The notes under the pieces are model-generated. The model saw only the letters and a program-made list of their open reading frames with translations, was not told the origin of the DNA and searched no databases. Of a stretch of DNA of 64,000 bases, positions 10,335-22,084 are shown piece after piece. The translations under genes were made by a program, and so were the position numbers. The stretch's first letter is position 1; the number at the start of each line of letters is the position of its first letter. Source of the stretch: Calliopsis andreniformis (lineage: Eukaryota; Arthropoda; Insecta; Hymenoptera; Andrenidae); assembly GCF_051401765.1 (NCBI RefSeq), contig NC_135068.1, positions 1,922,001 through 1,986,000 of the forward strand, in the 5' to 3' direction.

Positions 10335-11300
10335 TTAAGAAATCTGTCTCACAGCTAGGCGTTTTTCCAAATTTTTTAATAAAAGTGCGGTTTCACAGAT
10401 GAACATACGAGCGTCTTTTCTGCACTCGTCGAGGTAATTCTTGTTCGGCAAGATAACTTCCTCGTCTTCTTGGTTTATTTCCAGGTAATTACTTTGGGGT
10501 GGAATATAGATTAGGACACTGATGTCATGGGATACATGTTGGGAAGAGGGACATGGGTGTAGATAGTACAAGTCAAACAGAGTCTTATCTAGTAGAGGGA
10601 TATCGAGTACTAAGAGGAGACGACCTTTCACATAGACCACCTTTAATTCTGTTACACCCTGTACTTGTTGTGGTGTAACTTTCATGATTTGTTGACATGC
10701 CTTTACTAGCTGACCATGCGTTACTATGGCTAGATGCAATGCTCCCAATTTCGTATAATAATTTTTACATAATACGTATGTAAAAATTATTACATACATA
10801 AGTAGGATCAGTACCGTCATGTATCAGTCTATGTGCCTATTTGGTATGCCCTGGAAGTGGCAGTCGATTTTAATTCAAATTTAAATTGTTGTTCATTTAA
10901 TAACTAATCCGAAAGTTATTTCTTTTATTCTAGTGTTCAAGGTGTTCAAGGTATTCGATAAAGTTTTTAGATTGTTATAGATTTCCTGAAATTCCGATCA
11001 GACAACATGGGTTTGATTCGCTAACAGTTATAACAATTGCTTTTGGTTCTTGTAAACTTTATCTATTTCTTGGTTATAATACTCGACATCGTCTTCCCTC
11101 AATGAGCCGAAAAGAATCCTATGAACCCTAGCAGGGCGCTTCGCGTTTGAAGTTGACCGACTTTACCTAATAGATTTTGCAGTAGATCTTCATACTTTAT
11201 CGCATCAGCTAAATTGCGTTCTAAGCTTATTTTGATTATACCTTCACTCTTTCGAGTTGTAGGCTTACATCAGGTCTATCAGGTCTAGTATATCAAAAAC
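10335..11300 (-). pseudogene. E1 env (baculovirus F-like fusion protein), broken
   Basis: The env of errantivirus-like elements is a membrane fusion protein related to baculovirus F. The distal minus-strand frame (10820-10335) has VKGRLLLVLDIPLLDKTLFD followed by a Cys-containing ectodomain stretch, which is characteristic of this family. Upstream pieces at about 11200-11000 carry RSALLGFIGFFSA, the fusion-peptide region just after the cleavage site, and a DVEYYNQEIDKVYKNQ-type coiled segment. Stops and frameshifts separate them. The surface subunit and the C-terminal transmembrane anchor are not found. Calls are from motif recognition. Confidence 0.7.
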
Positions 11301-11639
11301 ATTTAATACGATTACAATTTTCCAAGTGACGTACAAAACGTGGAGCGGTCATAACGCTTCGAAATATAATCCTAGATTGTGTTTCAACACAATAAGATTC
11401 CTAGTTATTGATACAATTTTGATTACAGATATCTCCAATTAATTAGACTTTAATAAATTATTTTAAAAAAGTGGAGAACCACTGCGTTTACCTATAGCGT
11501 TTACTGAGTCACGAGACCTATTTGCGCATTTTTCCGCAGTTGTGTGTTTTAGCAATATGCTCTAGTATGTGCAAATTTTAATTGCATTCGATCGGCCTGG
11601 TTTTAATATGTACATATTTTAATTTGTCTAAATGTTCCA

Positions 11640-13000
11640 CAAATTTTTGCCTGTTATCAGCTATTAGTATTATGTTATTGAGATCCATAATACTATGAAT
11701 AATACATGGACCTTCGTAATGCAGATCGAAATTTGCTAGACGTGGTTCCTCGAGTACTTAAACGAGATCACTTCGCTCGAAAATGACTTGGTTACATTTT
11801 TTATCGTAGTTTAATTTAGAACGTAATTTGTTGGAATGTAAATTTCATTCTGTTCATAGCCTGATTTTCTACATAAGGGTACATAAGTAGTTCTTCGCCA
11901 GACATTGATGTAAAAGGATCTCTAACTAGTTTGCCGAACACTATCTCATATGGAGGTAACTTTGTAGCCTCGTGTACTGATGTATTGTATGAATATGTTA
12001 CAAAATACAGTATTGGTAAGTTCCAGTCCTCAGATTTTTTCTTGTAACGTTTTAAGTATTCGGTGAGGCCAATGTGGCTCCTCTCGAGTCATCCGCTTCT
12101 TTGTGGACAATATTCAAAAAAGGTGACGTGATTAACTCTAGCGATCCTTTGTATAACATTATTAATAACATTATTCTTCCACGCTCTGTTAAAATTCCTC
12201 GCGGTGCTCCGTAAATCGCTATAAAATATCGTAATAAGACATTGCCTACGGTGATTGTCTTAATATCTGGTAGTGTAATAACCGTACAAAATTCTGATAA
12301 TTAGCACTGTATAGTACGATTGTGCTTATTCCTACTAGATGTTATGGAAAGATGTCTTACAGTGTCTAATCCAATTTTGTCAAAGAGAGTTTTGCGAGAA
12401 TATCCGCTATCAGCATGGATTCGCGAATTTTAGTACGAACTAGTTTTTGCTTCTGTCAGCTTCCACAATTCTTGATAAAATCTTGTATATCCCGATACAT
12501 TCGTGACAGTCAGAAAGGCTACGGATGTGGTGGTAGGCGTCTGTTACGCTCTCGTATCCCTCCATTAAATTTTCGTAAAAATATCGTATGGTATTCTCTC
12601 GCTTGTCTTCTGGTGGTTACCAAATTTCGCCAGCACAGACCACAGTTCTGATGTATATGTCGTTAAAGATCCTTTCCAGTAAATTGGCGATTGTTTGAAT
12701 ATTGAATTTGTAAAACTTATCATTATTGTTGGCTATGCGAAGAACCGTTAGTTTTGACTCATGCACTACTGATGTTAGTGCGTAATAAAAAATATCAGTT
12801 GTTTTTCAACTATTCCGTGGAAAAAACATTTTGCGTCCACTATGGTGAAGATTTTGCCTTCGTTATGATGTGTCGTGATGACTTGGCCTTCACGCAAGTG
12901 TGACGATAGTAATTTTGCTTCGTCAAAAAGTCTTAGCCCTTTTGAAGTTTTGCAAATTGGACCTGAGTACTCAGTCCGTAGATATAAAGTGAACATAGTC
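11640..13000 (-). pseudogene. E1 integrase, broken
   Basis: A minus-strand frame at about 12100-11830 reads YSYNTSVHEATKLPPYEIVF. This is the typical C-terminal part of the Ty3/gypsy integrase core, and DLHYEGPCIIHSI near 11730 corresponds to the GPY/F module. Integrase inserts the cDNA copy into host DNA. The zinc-binding HHCC module and the first two catalytic Asp residues are not readable. A minus-strand frame at 12996-12775 lies in the expected N-terminal zone but shows no clear motif. Confidence 0.65.
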
Positions 13001-13213
13001 TTCTGAAATGGCTGTAAGAATACCCTTCGAAATCGTTACCTCGCAGAATTTTCTTGAGCAGTTGAGGGATTCGGGTTTCATTACGGACCTATTAGGTATA
13101 CTTGGAAGCTGTCAAGAATCGTTTAATGTGCCAACGATGACTGTTTCCGTCGGAGTAGCTCTATTTCCCCGATTCCATTACTTCCGATGCGGGAATGAGC
13201 TTAGTTTACTGTG

Positions 13214-13717
13214 CTATACATCGTCTAGATCTTCAATAGAAGGTATAAGCCACGATATTCGTTTCTTGGTTCCGCTTGTTTTGGTTTGAGAATTTTGTCC
13301 TAAGATACTTTGGAGAGATACTGTGCCTGATATGTGTACGTTAGATCGACGGTTTTCGTGTGTTATATCTTCCAATGTGAAGTGGAATTCCAGTATGCTT
13401 AGTTCTTCGGTACCAAAAATTGTGGGATTAGTCCTTTGCTCTAAGGTGGTTTCCGAAAAAAGTGGTTCTTCATCAACAAGGATGTCGTCATTTTCATCTA
13501 TTTTGTCAAGAAACGAAAGAAGTTCCTGGTAAAATGGTCTGGGTTGCCTCTTCTCGGTGTATCCTGATCCTTGTTTGATCCCTAGGGTGTTTTCGCCTTC
13601 GTCGCTTGGAACTAGTGGAAACGCCATGCGCGATTGGATTTTGTGATAGTATGTCCGCGCTGGCTGCAACACAACCTGGTTTCTATATAGGTTTCCTGGT
13701 TTCGTAGTCGTGGTCAT
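13214..13717 (-). pseudogene. E1 pol linker between RNase H and integrase
   Basis: An open 167-residue minus-strand frame continues directly from the end of the RNase H region. It is acidic in the middle (FLDKIDENDDILVDEEPLFS) and has no known domain. Its place between RNase H and integrase is where Ty3/gypsy polyproteins carry a variable linker. It could be part of pol rather than a separate gene. Confidence 0.45.
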
Positions 13718-13719
13718 AG

Positions 13720-14810
13720 AGTAAAATTCGCCAGCGTACTAGTCGTAACACCAGATCCTTGATACTGAATAGCTACTGAAGAAGTCGAAGATCATCAGTT
13801 ACTAGGGAAAGCTTCCACCCGTACATATATGTTTGAAAATGCTTTATTGCGTATATGACTGCGCAATATTTTTTCTCGGTAGTGGAGTAGTTTTATTGAC
13901 TTGAATCAAGGCATACCCGATTGATAGATCTTCCCCTATTTTTCCCTGACTTAAGACTGCAGCTATAGCTATATCATCCCATTGTGTCAGTGGTTATGAT
14001 GAAAGGTTTATCATAATTTGGGTATGGCAGAATGGGTTTGCAATATCATGTCCTATCATGTCATGTCAAATTTCTGAGTTTATGTTCATATTTCTTGAGA
14101 GTGTTTGAATGAATCACTATGCTGTCAATATTCACAAACAATTCCTTTCCGATTGAACCGTCTAATACTTGGTTCATTTCCCTCTGGAAAGTATCAGGCC
14201 CATTTTTCACACCAAAAGGCATGCGACGTTTGTTCTGAAATGTCCGTCAGATGTAGAGAATGTAGTCTTTTTCTGGTCATCTGTATACATAAGAATCTGA
14301 TAGAAACTGTTAGCTAAATCGAATATTAAGAAATGTTTAGCTCCTTCTAATCGGTCCAAAATGTCTGGGATCCGTAGTAGAGGGAATCGATTATCCTCTG
14401 TTATGCTGTCTAATTTCGGAAAATTGACCACTGTTCTCCAACATTTATCTCCCTAAACGTTGACCTTCTTTGGTACTACCTAGAACGGAGAGTTATAAGA
14501 TGAAATCGAGGTTACAATTATTCCCAGTTCCTGAAAATTCTGAATTTGTTTCCTAACTTCCTCTTCTTAGATTGGGTGGAAGGGAAACTGTCGGGTGAAT
14601 AGTGTTTCGGACTAGTTATCGGAATGGCGTGCTCCATAGACAGAATTTCACACAAACGGTCTCCGGATATAAAGAATCTGTCAGTGAATTCATTAACTAC
14701 GTGTGGGTCACCTTATCCAAATGATCAAGTTCCAAAGCGTTCTTAATCATGTTTAGACGCGTCCACGGCGTCTGTAGGTTTCTAGGCTTCTAGGTCGCTT
14801 TCTTCGTACG
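13720..14810 (-). pseudogene. E1 reverse transcriptase and RNase H, broken
   Basis: The minus-strand frame 14431-14207 reads NRFPLLRIPDILDRLEGAKH and FLIFDLANSFYQILM. These are the palm motifs of Ty3/gypsy reverse transcriptase, with the Asp of FDLANSF as the first catalytic Asp. Upstream (about 14640-14450) is SMEHAIPITSPKHYSPDSF and a VPKK motif. RNase H follows, with AAVLSQGKIGEDLSIGYALI (about 13960) and YCAVIYAIKHFQTYMYGWKL (about 13880) and a late RILLYDHDYETRKP. Multiple frameshifts separate these; the YVDD-type box is not readable. Confidence 0.75.
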
Positions 14811-14819
14811 GAGAGAATT

Positions 14820-16790
14820 CTTCCTTGTAATGCGTGTTACGAGTGCTCACAGATATTTCAATATGGTCCTTTTCTTGATCTGGTTCCTCAAATTTCGGGT
14901 GGGACGTTAGATATGACTTCGACATATCTGAAGTACGGTTTTATAACATCAACGTTTCTTCCATGCGCTTACAATTAAAATCGGCACCGGATGAATCAGA
15001 TGACACAACGTGACCAAAGTGCTATAATGATAGGAGAGTATCGCATCTTCCTGGAGCCATAAAACAAGGCTCAGCTGTCATTAATCAAGGTAGTTACTTT
15101 GCTTACGACTCTTTCTACCTTATTTTGTCTTCGTTGACGATAGATGAATTCGTATGAATGTCTCACCATTCTAGCAGAAGTTTAACACAGATACGGAATC
15201 AACGATGAATTTCCCCTCGCTGCTTGTGAAATCTTTTTTATTTTAATGTGCAGGGAAGGTAGCTGATCAAGAAAGACATCTGAGCTTGCGTGTTGACTGC
15301 CGTTTATGGAGACGAAAACGCATCCAACTCCTTCCGCATAGGTGAACGGACGTTCGTTCATTTGTAGGATTATATACCTAGATTTCCCTTTATTTTTCTT
15401 TCAGGATACAGTGTTTTGTTACCATCAATAGACTTTCCGACCTGTTCTGACGACAATTGCAACTGCATGGTTTCGGTTCGTCAGTGTCTTCATAATCTAA
15501 CTATTTCCTCAAAGAGGAACATATCATTGTTCGGTATGACGTTCTCGGATATTCGAAGTCCAGATCATAGTCCTTTTCTTCACGAGGTGTTTCACGCCTT
15601 TTTCACAATTTCCAATCGTAGTCATAAATGGTAGACGTTCTAGCCGGCAACGGATACGAGAATGTTTCATACGGCCTCTTTTTACAGATACCATTTATTT
15701 ATAACGCTTTGCTTGCAAAGCCTCGTCAAATGTCTCGCTTAGTGTACTCGGAGCTTTTAAAGAAACATGACAGCTTGTTTGAGCAGTAAAGCCCTTACAA
15801 AAGACCGACGTGTCTCGCGGTAGCATACACGAACATCTTAGGCGGTGTTCAAGTTCTCAAAAACCTTGATCCAGAACATATTGCTTCTTTAACCGTTGGA
15901 GAATTTCGTTTACAGTGATGCAGTTTCGTTCCTCAACGTAATATCGCGTGATATTGGTAAACTTTCGTAAAAAAAAGAAAACTCCGCTTTAAAACGGTTG
16001 TTACGTCCGTAACAAAGAGACATATTTTCTTTCTCCTATTTTCTTATAGTAAAGGAGTTGCAGAGAGGAGAAAGCTTTCCAAATGTGTCGTTTACCAACT
16101 AACAGTTGCTTTTCAAACATGGTCACCCAGGTTCGGTGCATAAATTCAAGCACTGCCAGAATAGGAACTTAAGGACGCAACCCGAGCCTGGCTGGGCCCA
16201 TATTGTACCGTACCGTAGTGATAGAAAACAGACCTATTTTCCAGTCCCTGTTTTCTCATTGACTTTTCAAACTGGGGGAGTAAAATCCTAAAAGGCCGCT
16301 TGGCAGGCAGTCTTAGATTCTTAGTCACAGAGTTCACATCTCTGCAGCTCCTCTTAAGCACACAACATTTTTTCCAACACAAAAGTATCCCAGAATAAAG
16401 TTCTTAAATGAATTGATTCAAAAACGGACTTCATTTATTTCACGCGATATTCCCAACATGATCTTCGTATGCGTAGAGATACGGTATGATACGCTACACA
16501 CTACTGCTACGAAATACTCCAGCGAGATGTACTTTGAATGAAATCGCAATATACTGTCTAACGTTCGATAAACTCACTCCTTATCACGCCCTGTGTCTGT
16601 ACCAGTCACTTTAGGAGACTGGTACTATGTTAGGGGTTGAAGGAAGATCAGAGGAGAGGAGCGTAAGAGTTACTGGTGGCGATCGTAGAGTTGACACCTC
16701 GCCAGCAAAAGTGTACGATAACAAAAGTATAATCAAGTTATGAGCAGTTCCAATGTAGAAATTTAGAAAAAAGAAGATATTTTTTGGGAC
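14820..16790 (-). pseudogene. E1 gag/protease and leader zone, too decayed to define
   Basis: By position this should hold gag and protease of E1. On the minus strand a frame at about 15360-15240 reads FTYAEGVGCVFVSINGSQHA, and a frame near 14920 reads KFEEPDQEKDHIEISV. Neither matches a domain I can name. No zinc knuckle or DTGA motif is visible. Plus-strand frames here are shadows. Confidence 0.4.
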
Positions 16791-16793
16791 AGT

Positions 16794-16811
16794 ATTCCAC
16801 TTCTGACACCA
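16794..16811 (-). other. E1 primer-binding site
   Basis: On the minus strand TGGTGTCAGAAGTGG lies 7 bases inside the LTR end. The same primer site is used by E2 (62164-62147) and E3 (44060-44076), which supports its role as the tRNA annealing site for minus-strand DNA synthesis. Confidence 0.75.
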
Positions 16812-16818
16812 GTTGTTT

Positions 16819-17566
16819 TGTTACGTCCTATCAAATGAACAATCTTCTGGAGCGGCTGAGATCGATCTTGTGGATTCCTGCTCACACCCTGACTTGACTT
16901 TTCTGGGAAATGAGGAAGTCAGGAGTGAGGAAGAAGAGAGGAGAAGTAGTGGTCTGGTAGACACATTCTAGATTTAAAACAGTTTCATATATTCACAAAT
17001 TACGTACTAATTCCTACTTCCTTTGTGTATCTGTATTACCCCTCTCACGTTGCCGGTTCAACAGGTCGCTAGTAGCTTGTGGTCCTCTTGTACAATTCTC
17101 TACGCGATTTCTCGTGTCCCACACGCTTTCCTACTTCAGACTTCACGGATTCTCTTCGACGCGGACTACAAAGGCGGTACGACGAGTTCACGGATGTCAC
17201 TCGCAGTATGTTTTAACTTTACACGGCTTCTTGCTAACAATTACCGTGCGCGCTGACTTTACGATGTTACAGTACTCACGCTGGTGACAATGAGAGTTCA
17301 AAGATTCTCGACGCAACCTCACTGACTCAACTGAAATACAACTCAACTGCTTGCATGCTGTCGTTCATCATCCTTATGGTATTCCCTTTGGGGTTATATT
17401 CCCAAGAAGGAGAACGTTTACATATTATGTTGAATCAGCTCGGCTGAGTCGGCCGCAATCGCTTGCAATAATGCTTTTGTTACGTTTAAGCATTATGAAA
17501 TGCATCAGCATTTTTCGTGTATTGACGACGAAAAAGAGGACCGGGTGAAGTCTGGATGTAACAAAG
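16819..17566 (-). repeat. E1 5' long terminal repeat
   Basis: On the minus strand the repeat starts TGTTACATCCAGACTTCACC and ends ATAGGACGTAACA, with TG...CA ends. Its first 70 bases match the start of the solo LTR at 32759 closely (TTCACC, GGTCC, CTTTT, GTCAAT and AAATGCTGA blocks). The primer site lies directly inside it. Confidence 0.8.
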
Positions 17567-18164
17567 AGTTAAAAAAAATTTGGAAAAGAGAAGCAGTAAG
17601 CAATTTCTCCTCATAAGAACAAGATCGAAAGTGTGGCCCCTTGCGTGGTAGCTTCACACGCTTTCTTGATGCCACTGCATTGCTTGTTTTCATAGTGAAT
17701 TTATTTATACTTATATAGGGGAGTAAAACTTCATAAATACCTTGAAAAGTATTGAAGTATCTCTTATAATCTCTTATTCAGTGGTTGAAGGAGCAAGGCG
17801 CATGTAATAAAACAAAGATATTGTAATGTCCTCCAATTTCACACCATCCCTTCGCGGCAATGACACTTGACGGTTGACATACCTTAGCGGTCACTGTCTC
17901 CCAAAGGTAGAGCTAAGCCTTTTTCCAAAAGCCCTAAAAATTACTTATAACACACCACAAATCACATTTCTCAACATTCCAGAAATTTCACAACTCACAG
18001 AACCTCCAACATCACCGAATTCCTTAAATTCAGACATATCAAATTCCTTACATTCCACATTCCATGCATACCAAAATCTCCATATACATAGGACCCCGGG
18101 GCACACGAGAGCCTCACTGCCGAGAGCCGATCGTCTATAGTACAGACGAATCATCGACAATTCA
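17567..18164. other. No gene recognised
   Basis: An 88-residue plus frame (17874-18140) is rich in Thr, Ser and Pro and has no motif. The CACAACTCACAGAACCTCC-like C-rich text looks repetitive. Nothing is assigned. Confidence 0.4.
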
Positions 18165-19034
18165 AACATTTCTTTGAAGAATTAAAGGACGAAGAACTTC
18201 CAAATCACATCAATTTCTTTTGCATTGTTAAATGGTTATCTAGCTACAGCGTATTAAATCGTTTTGTAGATTTGTTTGATCTGATAATTGCATTTCTAAA
18301 AAAAAAAGAAAATAAATTATTCTGAATTAGACGATGACGAGTGGTTACAAGACTTGATGTTTTTGACTGATGTCATGGAACATTTGCAAACACTGAATTT
18401 ACAATTGCAAAGGAAAGATAAAATAATATCTGACCTCTCACAGTGTATATATAGTTTTCAAACTAAATTGCAACATTTTCAAAAGGACATTAAAAATAAA
18501 ACATTTTGTCATTTTCCTCGAATTAAAAAAATTTGTTCCAATATTAAACAAGAAAAACTCAACGAGTATATAAAAAAGCTAGAAGGAATATTGACGGAAT
18601 TCCAAAATAGATTTCAAGACTTGAAATATTTTAAATCGTCTCTAAATTTTTTTCTGAATCCATTTGAAATTAACATAATTCAACGTGAGTTTTCCATTTC
18701 CAGTATAATTATGACCCAAAAAGCATCTGGAGAATTAGAATTAATAGAGATGCAAGAAGGTCAAGCTCTGCAATTAAAATATAAGTCGACGTCGATTACC
18801 GAATTTTGGAAATTTGTATCAGAATCGAAGTATCCTGAATTAAAAAAGGCTGCTTGTCGAATTATTTCAATATTCGGAACAACGTACTTATGTGAATCAT
18901 TTTATTCCACTTTAAAATTCGTGAAATCCAAACACCGATCAGTATTAACTAACCAGCATCTCAAAGAATTACTGAGAAGTGCTGTCACCAATTATTCACC
19001 AAATTTTAAAGAATTATCAAGAGAAGCGAAATAA
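18165..19034 (+). pseudogene. hAT transposase C-terminal part (GTF2IRD2/ZBED-like)
   Basis: The 226-residue frame from 18354 ends in a hAT dimerisation block, with GTTYLCESFYSTLKFVKSKH and then RSVLTNQHLKELLRSAVTNY. This is typical of the hAT group that also gave rise to GTF2IRD2- and ZBED5-like genes. Before it are DLMFLTDVMEHLQTLNLQLQ and a SLNFFLNPFEI stretch. An upstream piece in another frame (about 18180-18290) reads FFCIVKWLSSYSVLNRFVDL, which belongs to the same enzyme, so at least one frameshift occurs near 18320. The BED finger and the first catalytic residues are absent. It belongs to a different hAT lineage from the copy at 7780-8910. Confidence 0.75.
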
Positions 19035-20330
19035 ATGTATTTAATTTTTAATATTTAAAATCAACACACATATTTTGTACTTTTATTTATATGTTTTCAA
19101 TAAATATAATATCCAACAAATATATATCCGCTATAGAGTACACCTCCGTGAGCGCTCTTTGGTCACCAAAACGTTCGAGGTATGTTAGTCGATTACAAAC
19201 GCTGCCTTCTCTGTCTTTTACGGTCTGCTTATTTTGTTCTAGGTGAACATCGCGTATTGCACGTGCCCCAAACGAAGCACATCGTTATACAAAGACGCGG
19301 TTTTTCGTGACAAGCCTGAAAAACCAAGCGGAATCAATAAGTTACTTTGATTCCTGGCGATTGTTATTCGGCTTAAGAGCATTAGGGACCACTGCTTGGA
19401 TGACTACTGGTTAGCAGCACACTTGCAAGGTACACTTATCGAAAGGTAGGTTTTACTCCGCAGTTCAGCTCTATTCCCATGTCCACAAAAAACCCGCGTG
19501 TGACGGATTGATGCATACGTGTGGAGTGGACGCTGTATTGTAGGGCATAGTCGAAATAGGCTGCCGTTATCAGTCACTGGGACTAGCCCAGTTAGTAAAC
19601 GTAGTCTTCCCAGCTCACAAAGCTCAGTTTTCACTACGCTTCGTTCGAGGCAATCCGCCCAACAGGGCATAGAATGCAGAGAAAAGATGCCACCTCCTGT
19701 CTATACGAGACAGACGAATTTAGTGCGAGCTATTCGTATTTAGAGAGTGCGGTTCACCATTCAAAACTTCATTCGACAGCCACCGGACCATCCGACTAGG
19801 AGGCCAAGGACCATCGCCCTAGACCCCTTCAGCTCCCTGGACAACCTTTGATTTAATAAACGTCTGTTCTTGTCAGGACAAGCAAAACGAATTAAAGGGA
19901 TACGATTTCTTTTGGTTAACCCACCTTCTCACCTAATCCGAACCCATGTTAGATCCCCTTAAGCGATCCTAACATATTTCGTTTATTAAAAAGTTCTCTT
20001 CGTGGTAAAAAATTTAATACAATAAATAACATAAAAATGCATCTAGAACTATATTTTGCTAGCAAATCTCAGAAGTTCTGAAAAGATGGCATTATATGCG
20101 GCTTCCGGAAAGATGGAGAAAGATAATAGAATAAGATGAATCATACACCCGGCGACAAAATCGGCTTCCCTCAGAAAATGGCAACGTCGGAAACCAGGCT
20201 CCCTAATGTCTGAGAATCACTGGCGGGACCTATCTCCGTAGCTTACGCGAGATAGGTGCACACGCTTTATTTCTATTAGCACACGCTAATGCTGCAGTAG
20301 CAGCCCGAACACGCAAGGTTTAGCGGATGG
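19035..20330. other. No gene recognised; LTR-like scraps
   Basis: AT-rich trailer of the hAT copy up to about 19130, then mixed-composition DNA. An AATAAA signal lies near 19855. A TGTTAGATCCCC...GATCCTAACA inverted pair (about 19947-19975) resembles LTR ends. No domain-bearing frame is present; short frames at 19404-19743 are mutual shadows. Confidence 0.35.
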
Positions 20331-20462
20331 AAGGTGCGTCGCACGTGTTATTTTATAACTCTCTAGCAAACCAGGTATACCTCCTCGACTTTCCACGTTT
20401 TCGTTTGCAGAAAAAGTCCACAAGAATGTCATTAGTCCTCCAACCTTCATCCGCGACACTTA

Positions 20463-20690
20463 CAGTAGCTCACGAAAGTATTCGAACGCTTCCAATCTAC
20501 ATCGTTAACAAATAAAATACACTCGTTAGGTTTAAGTTTTCAAAATAAGATTGTAAGTAAAGACACATAGGAGTCTTGAGAATGCATAAGTAAAATTACA
20601 AAAAAATCTGACAACACATACAGGATTCACAGGGCATTGAGTATAAACATACCGTTTTCGGACGTCACAAAAGTATTCGAACGCGTAGAC
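20463..20690 (+). repeat. Tc1 left inverted repeat with two direct-repeat boxes
   Basis: The outer box AAAGTATTCGAACGC lies near 20476 and the inner box AAAGTATTCGAACGCG near 20670, about 195 bp apart. Both match boxes in the right end in reverse. These are the expected transposase-binding sites. Confidence 0.85.
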
Positions 20691-20803
20691 AAGAAGCGTA
20701 TTTCTAGTGATTGAAATGTAAACATTACACTTTAGTCGATTCCGAGACATCGTGTGGTTCATACAGATTTCGTAGAGTATAATCTTTCATAGTTATTCTA
20801 ATC

Positions 20804-21832
20804 ATGAGCACGAAAAAATCAGAAACCAGTAAATGTGAACGTGAATTAATATTGAAGTTGCATAAAGAAAATAAATCTTATCTTGAAATTGCCAAATTAT
20901 TAAATCGAAGTAAATCTACGATACATTATATAGTAAAAAAGTCGAAAACTGAAGGTAATATTACAAACAAGAAGCGTACAGGACGTCCAAAGAAGTTAAC
21001 GCCCAGAGAGGAGAAAATGATTATACGTGAAATTAAGAAAAATCCAAGCACATCTGCACCAAAACTTGTGGGGATTGTTGCAAATAATTTTGGAAAAGAT
21101 GTACATCCCGAACTGTGTCGTAGGGTTCTGCGGAGTAATGATTACCATGGAAGAATACCACGAAAAAAGTCATATATCAGTAAAATTAATAAAAAGAAAA
21201 GACTAACGTTTGCAAAAATGTATATTGATAAGGATATTTCATTTTGGAATAAAGTTATTTTCTCGGATGAAAGTAAGTTTAATATTTTCGGTTCGGATGG
21301 ACAGCATTATGTGTGGCGAAAGTGCAACACAGCATTGCAAATACAGAATATGATTCCAACTGTGAAACACGGAGGTGGCTCAGTGATGGTATGGGGGTGC
21401 ATGGCGGCGAATGGAACGGGAAATCTTGTTTTTATTGACGGAATTATGGATAAGTACAAATATCTGAATATTTTGAAACAAAATTTGAAACAAAATGCAA
21501 TTAAATTGAACCTATTGGATGATTTCTACTTCCAACAGGACAACGATCCTAAACATAAAGCTGGGATTGTAAAGGAATGGATCATATATAATACCCCGCA
21601 TACACTACAAACTCCTCCGCAAAGCCCTGACATAAATCCTATAGAACATTTATGGGCCGAAATTGCAAGAAAACTTATGAATTTTGACATAACGTCCAAG
21701 GAAGTGTTAAAAACCAAAATAATAGAAATATGGAATTCCATTGAAAAAAAGACAACGGAAAAACTTGTATATAGTATGGAAAGCCGGCTAAGACACGTTA
21801 TTGATGCCAAAGGAGGACCAACCAGATATTAA
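20804..21832 (+). CDS. Tc1-family transposase, open and with intact DD34E triad
   Basis: This 342-residue protein catalyses excision and TA-targeted insertion of its transposon in the nucleus. Residues about 10-110 form two helix-turn-helix units (SYLEIAKLLNRSKSTIHYIV, later SAPKLVGIVANN) joined by a GRPKK AT-hook-like motif (60-64). The DDE domain has Asp155 in FSDESKF, Asp246 in FQQDNDPKH and Glu281 in SPDINPIEHLW. There are 34 residues between Asp246 and Glu281, exactly the Tc1 spacing. The length is normal for Tc1, the start ATG is the first in the frame, and no stop or frameshift occurs. With both ends intact this could be an active or recently active copy. Confidence 0.95.
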   Translation: MSTKKSETSKCERELILKLHKENKSYLEIAKLLNRSKSTIHYIVKKSKTEGNITNKKRTGRPKKLTPREEKMIIREIKKNPSTSAPKLVGIVANNFGKDVHPELCRRVLRSNDYHGRIPRKKSYISKINKKKRLTFAKMYIDKDISFWNKVIFSDESKFNIFGSDGQHYVWRKCNTALQIQNMIPTVKHGGGSVMVWGCMAANGTGNLVFIDGIMDKYKYLNILKQNLKQNAIKLNLLDDFYFQQDNDPKHKAGIVKEWIIYNTPHTLQTPPQSPDINPIEHLWAEIARKLMNFDITSKEVLKTKIIEIWNSIEKKTTEKLVYSMESRLRHVIDAKGGPTRY

Positions 21833-21854
21833 CATCAAACAATTCAAGATTTAT

Positions 21855-22080
21855 TCGTACGTTCGAATACTTTTGTGACATCCGAAAACGGTATGTTTAT
21901 ACTCAGTGCCTTGTGAATCCCGTATGTGCTGTCAGATTTTTTTGTAATTTTACTTACACATTCTCAAGACTCTTATGTGTCTTTATTTACAATTTTATTT
22001 TGAAAACTTAAACCCAACGGGTGTATTTTATTTGTTAACGATGTAGATTGGAAGCGTTCGAATACTTTCGTGAGCTACTG
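21855..22080 (-). repeat. Tc1 right inverted repeat with two direct-repeat boxes
   Basis: This is the inverted counterpart of 20463-20690, with the inner GTTCGAATACTTTTGTGAC box near 21862 and the outer GCGTTCGAATACTTTCGTG box near 22053. A few substitutions and small indels separate the arms. Confidence 0.85.
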
Positions 22081-22084
22081 TAGC

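Larger units (their letters stand above)
10335..17566 (-). mobile_element. E1: decayed errantivirus-like Ty3/gypsy element
   Basis: Read on the minus strand the order is 5' LTR (17566-16819), primer-binding site (16811-16794), decayed leader/gag (16790-14820), RT and RNase H (14810-13720), a linker, integrase (to about 11640) and env (11300-10335). This is the full errantivirus order with env last. Every coding part is broken. No second LTR is found on the left. The LTR is homologous to the solo LTR at 32759-33524. Confidence 0.75.
20463..22080 (+). mobile_element. Tc1-type transposon with IR/DR ends, apparently complete
   Basis: A 1618-bp unit starts and ends CAGTAGCTCACGAAAGTATT (and complement), flanked by TA at 20461-20462 and 22081-22082. 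Each end is an inverted repeat of about 220 bp. Each carries an outer and an inner copy of an AAAGTATTCGAACGC-type box, the IR/DR layout known from Sleeping Beauty-like elements. It encodes one uninterrupted transposase. It sits inside an older Tc-type pseudogene. Confidence 0.95.

Noticed and set aside
10740..10820. Transmembrane start (MTVLILLMYVIIFTYVLC) as a separate membrane protein
   Set aside because: The frame continues directly into env ectodomain motifs, so it is part of the E1 env pseudogene, probably after an internal rearrangement.
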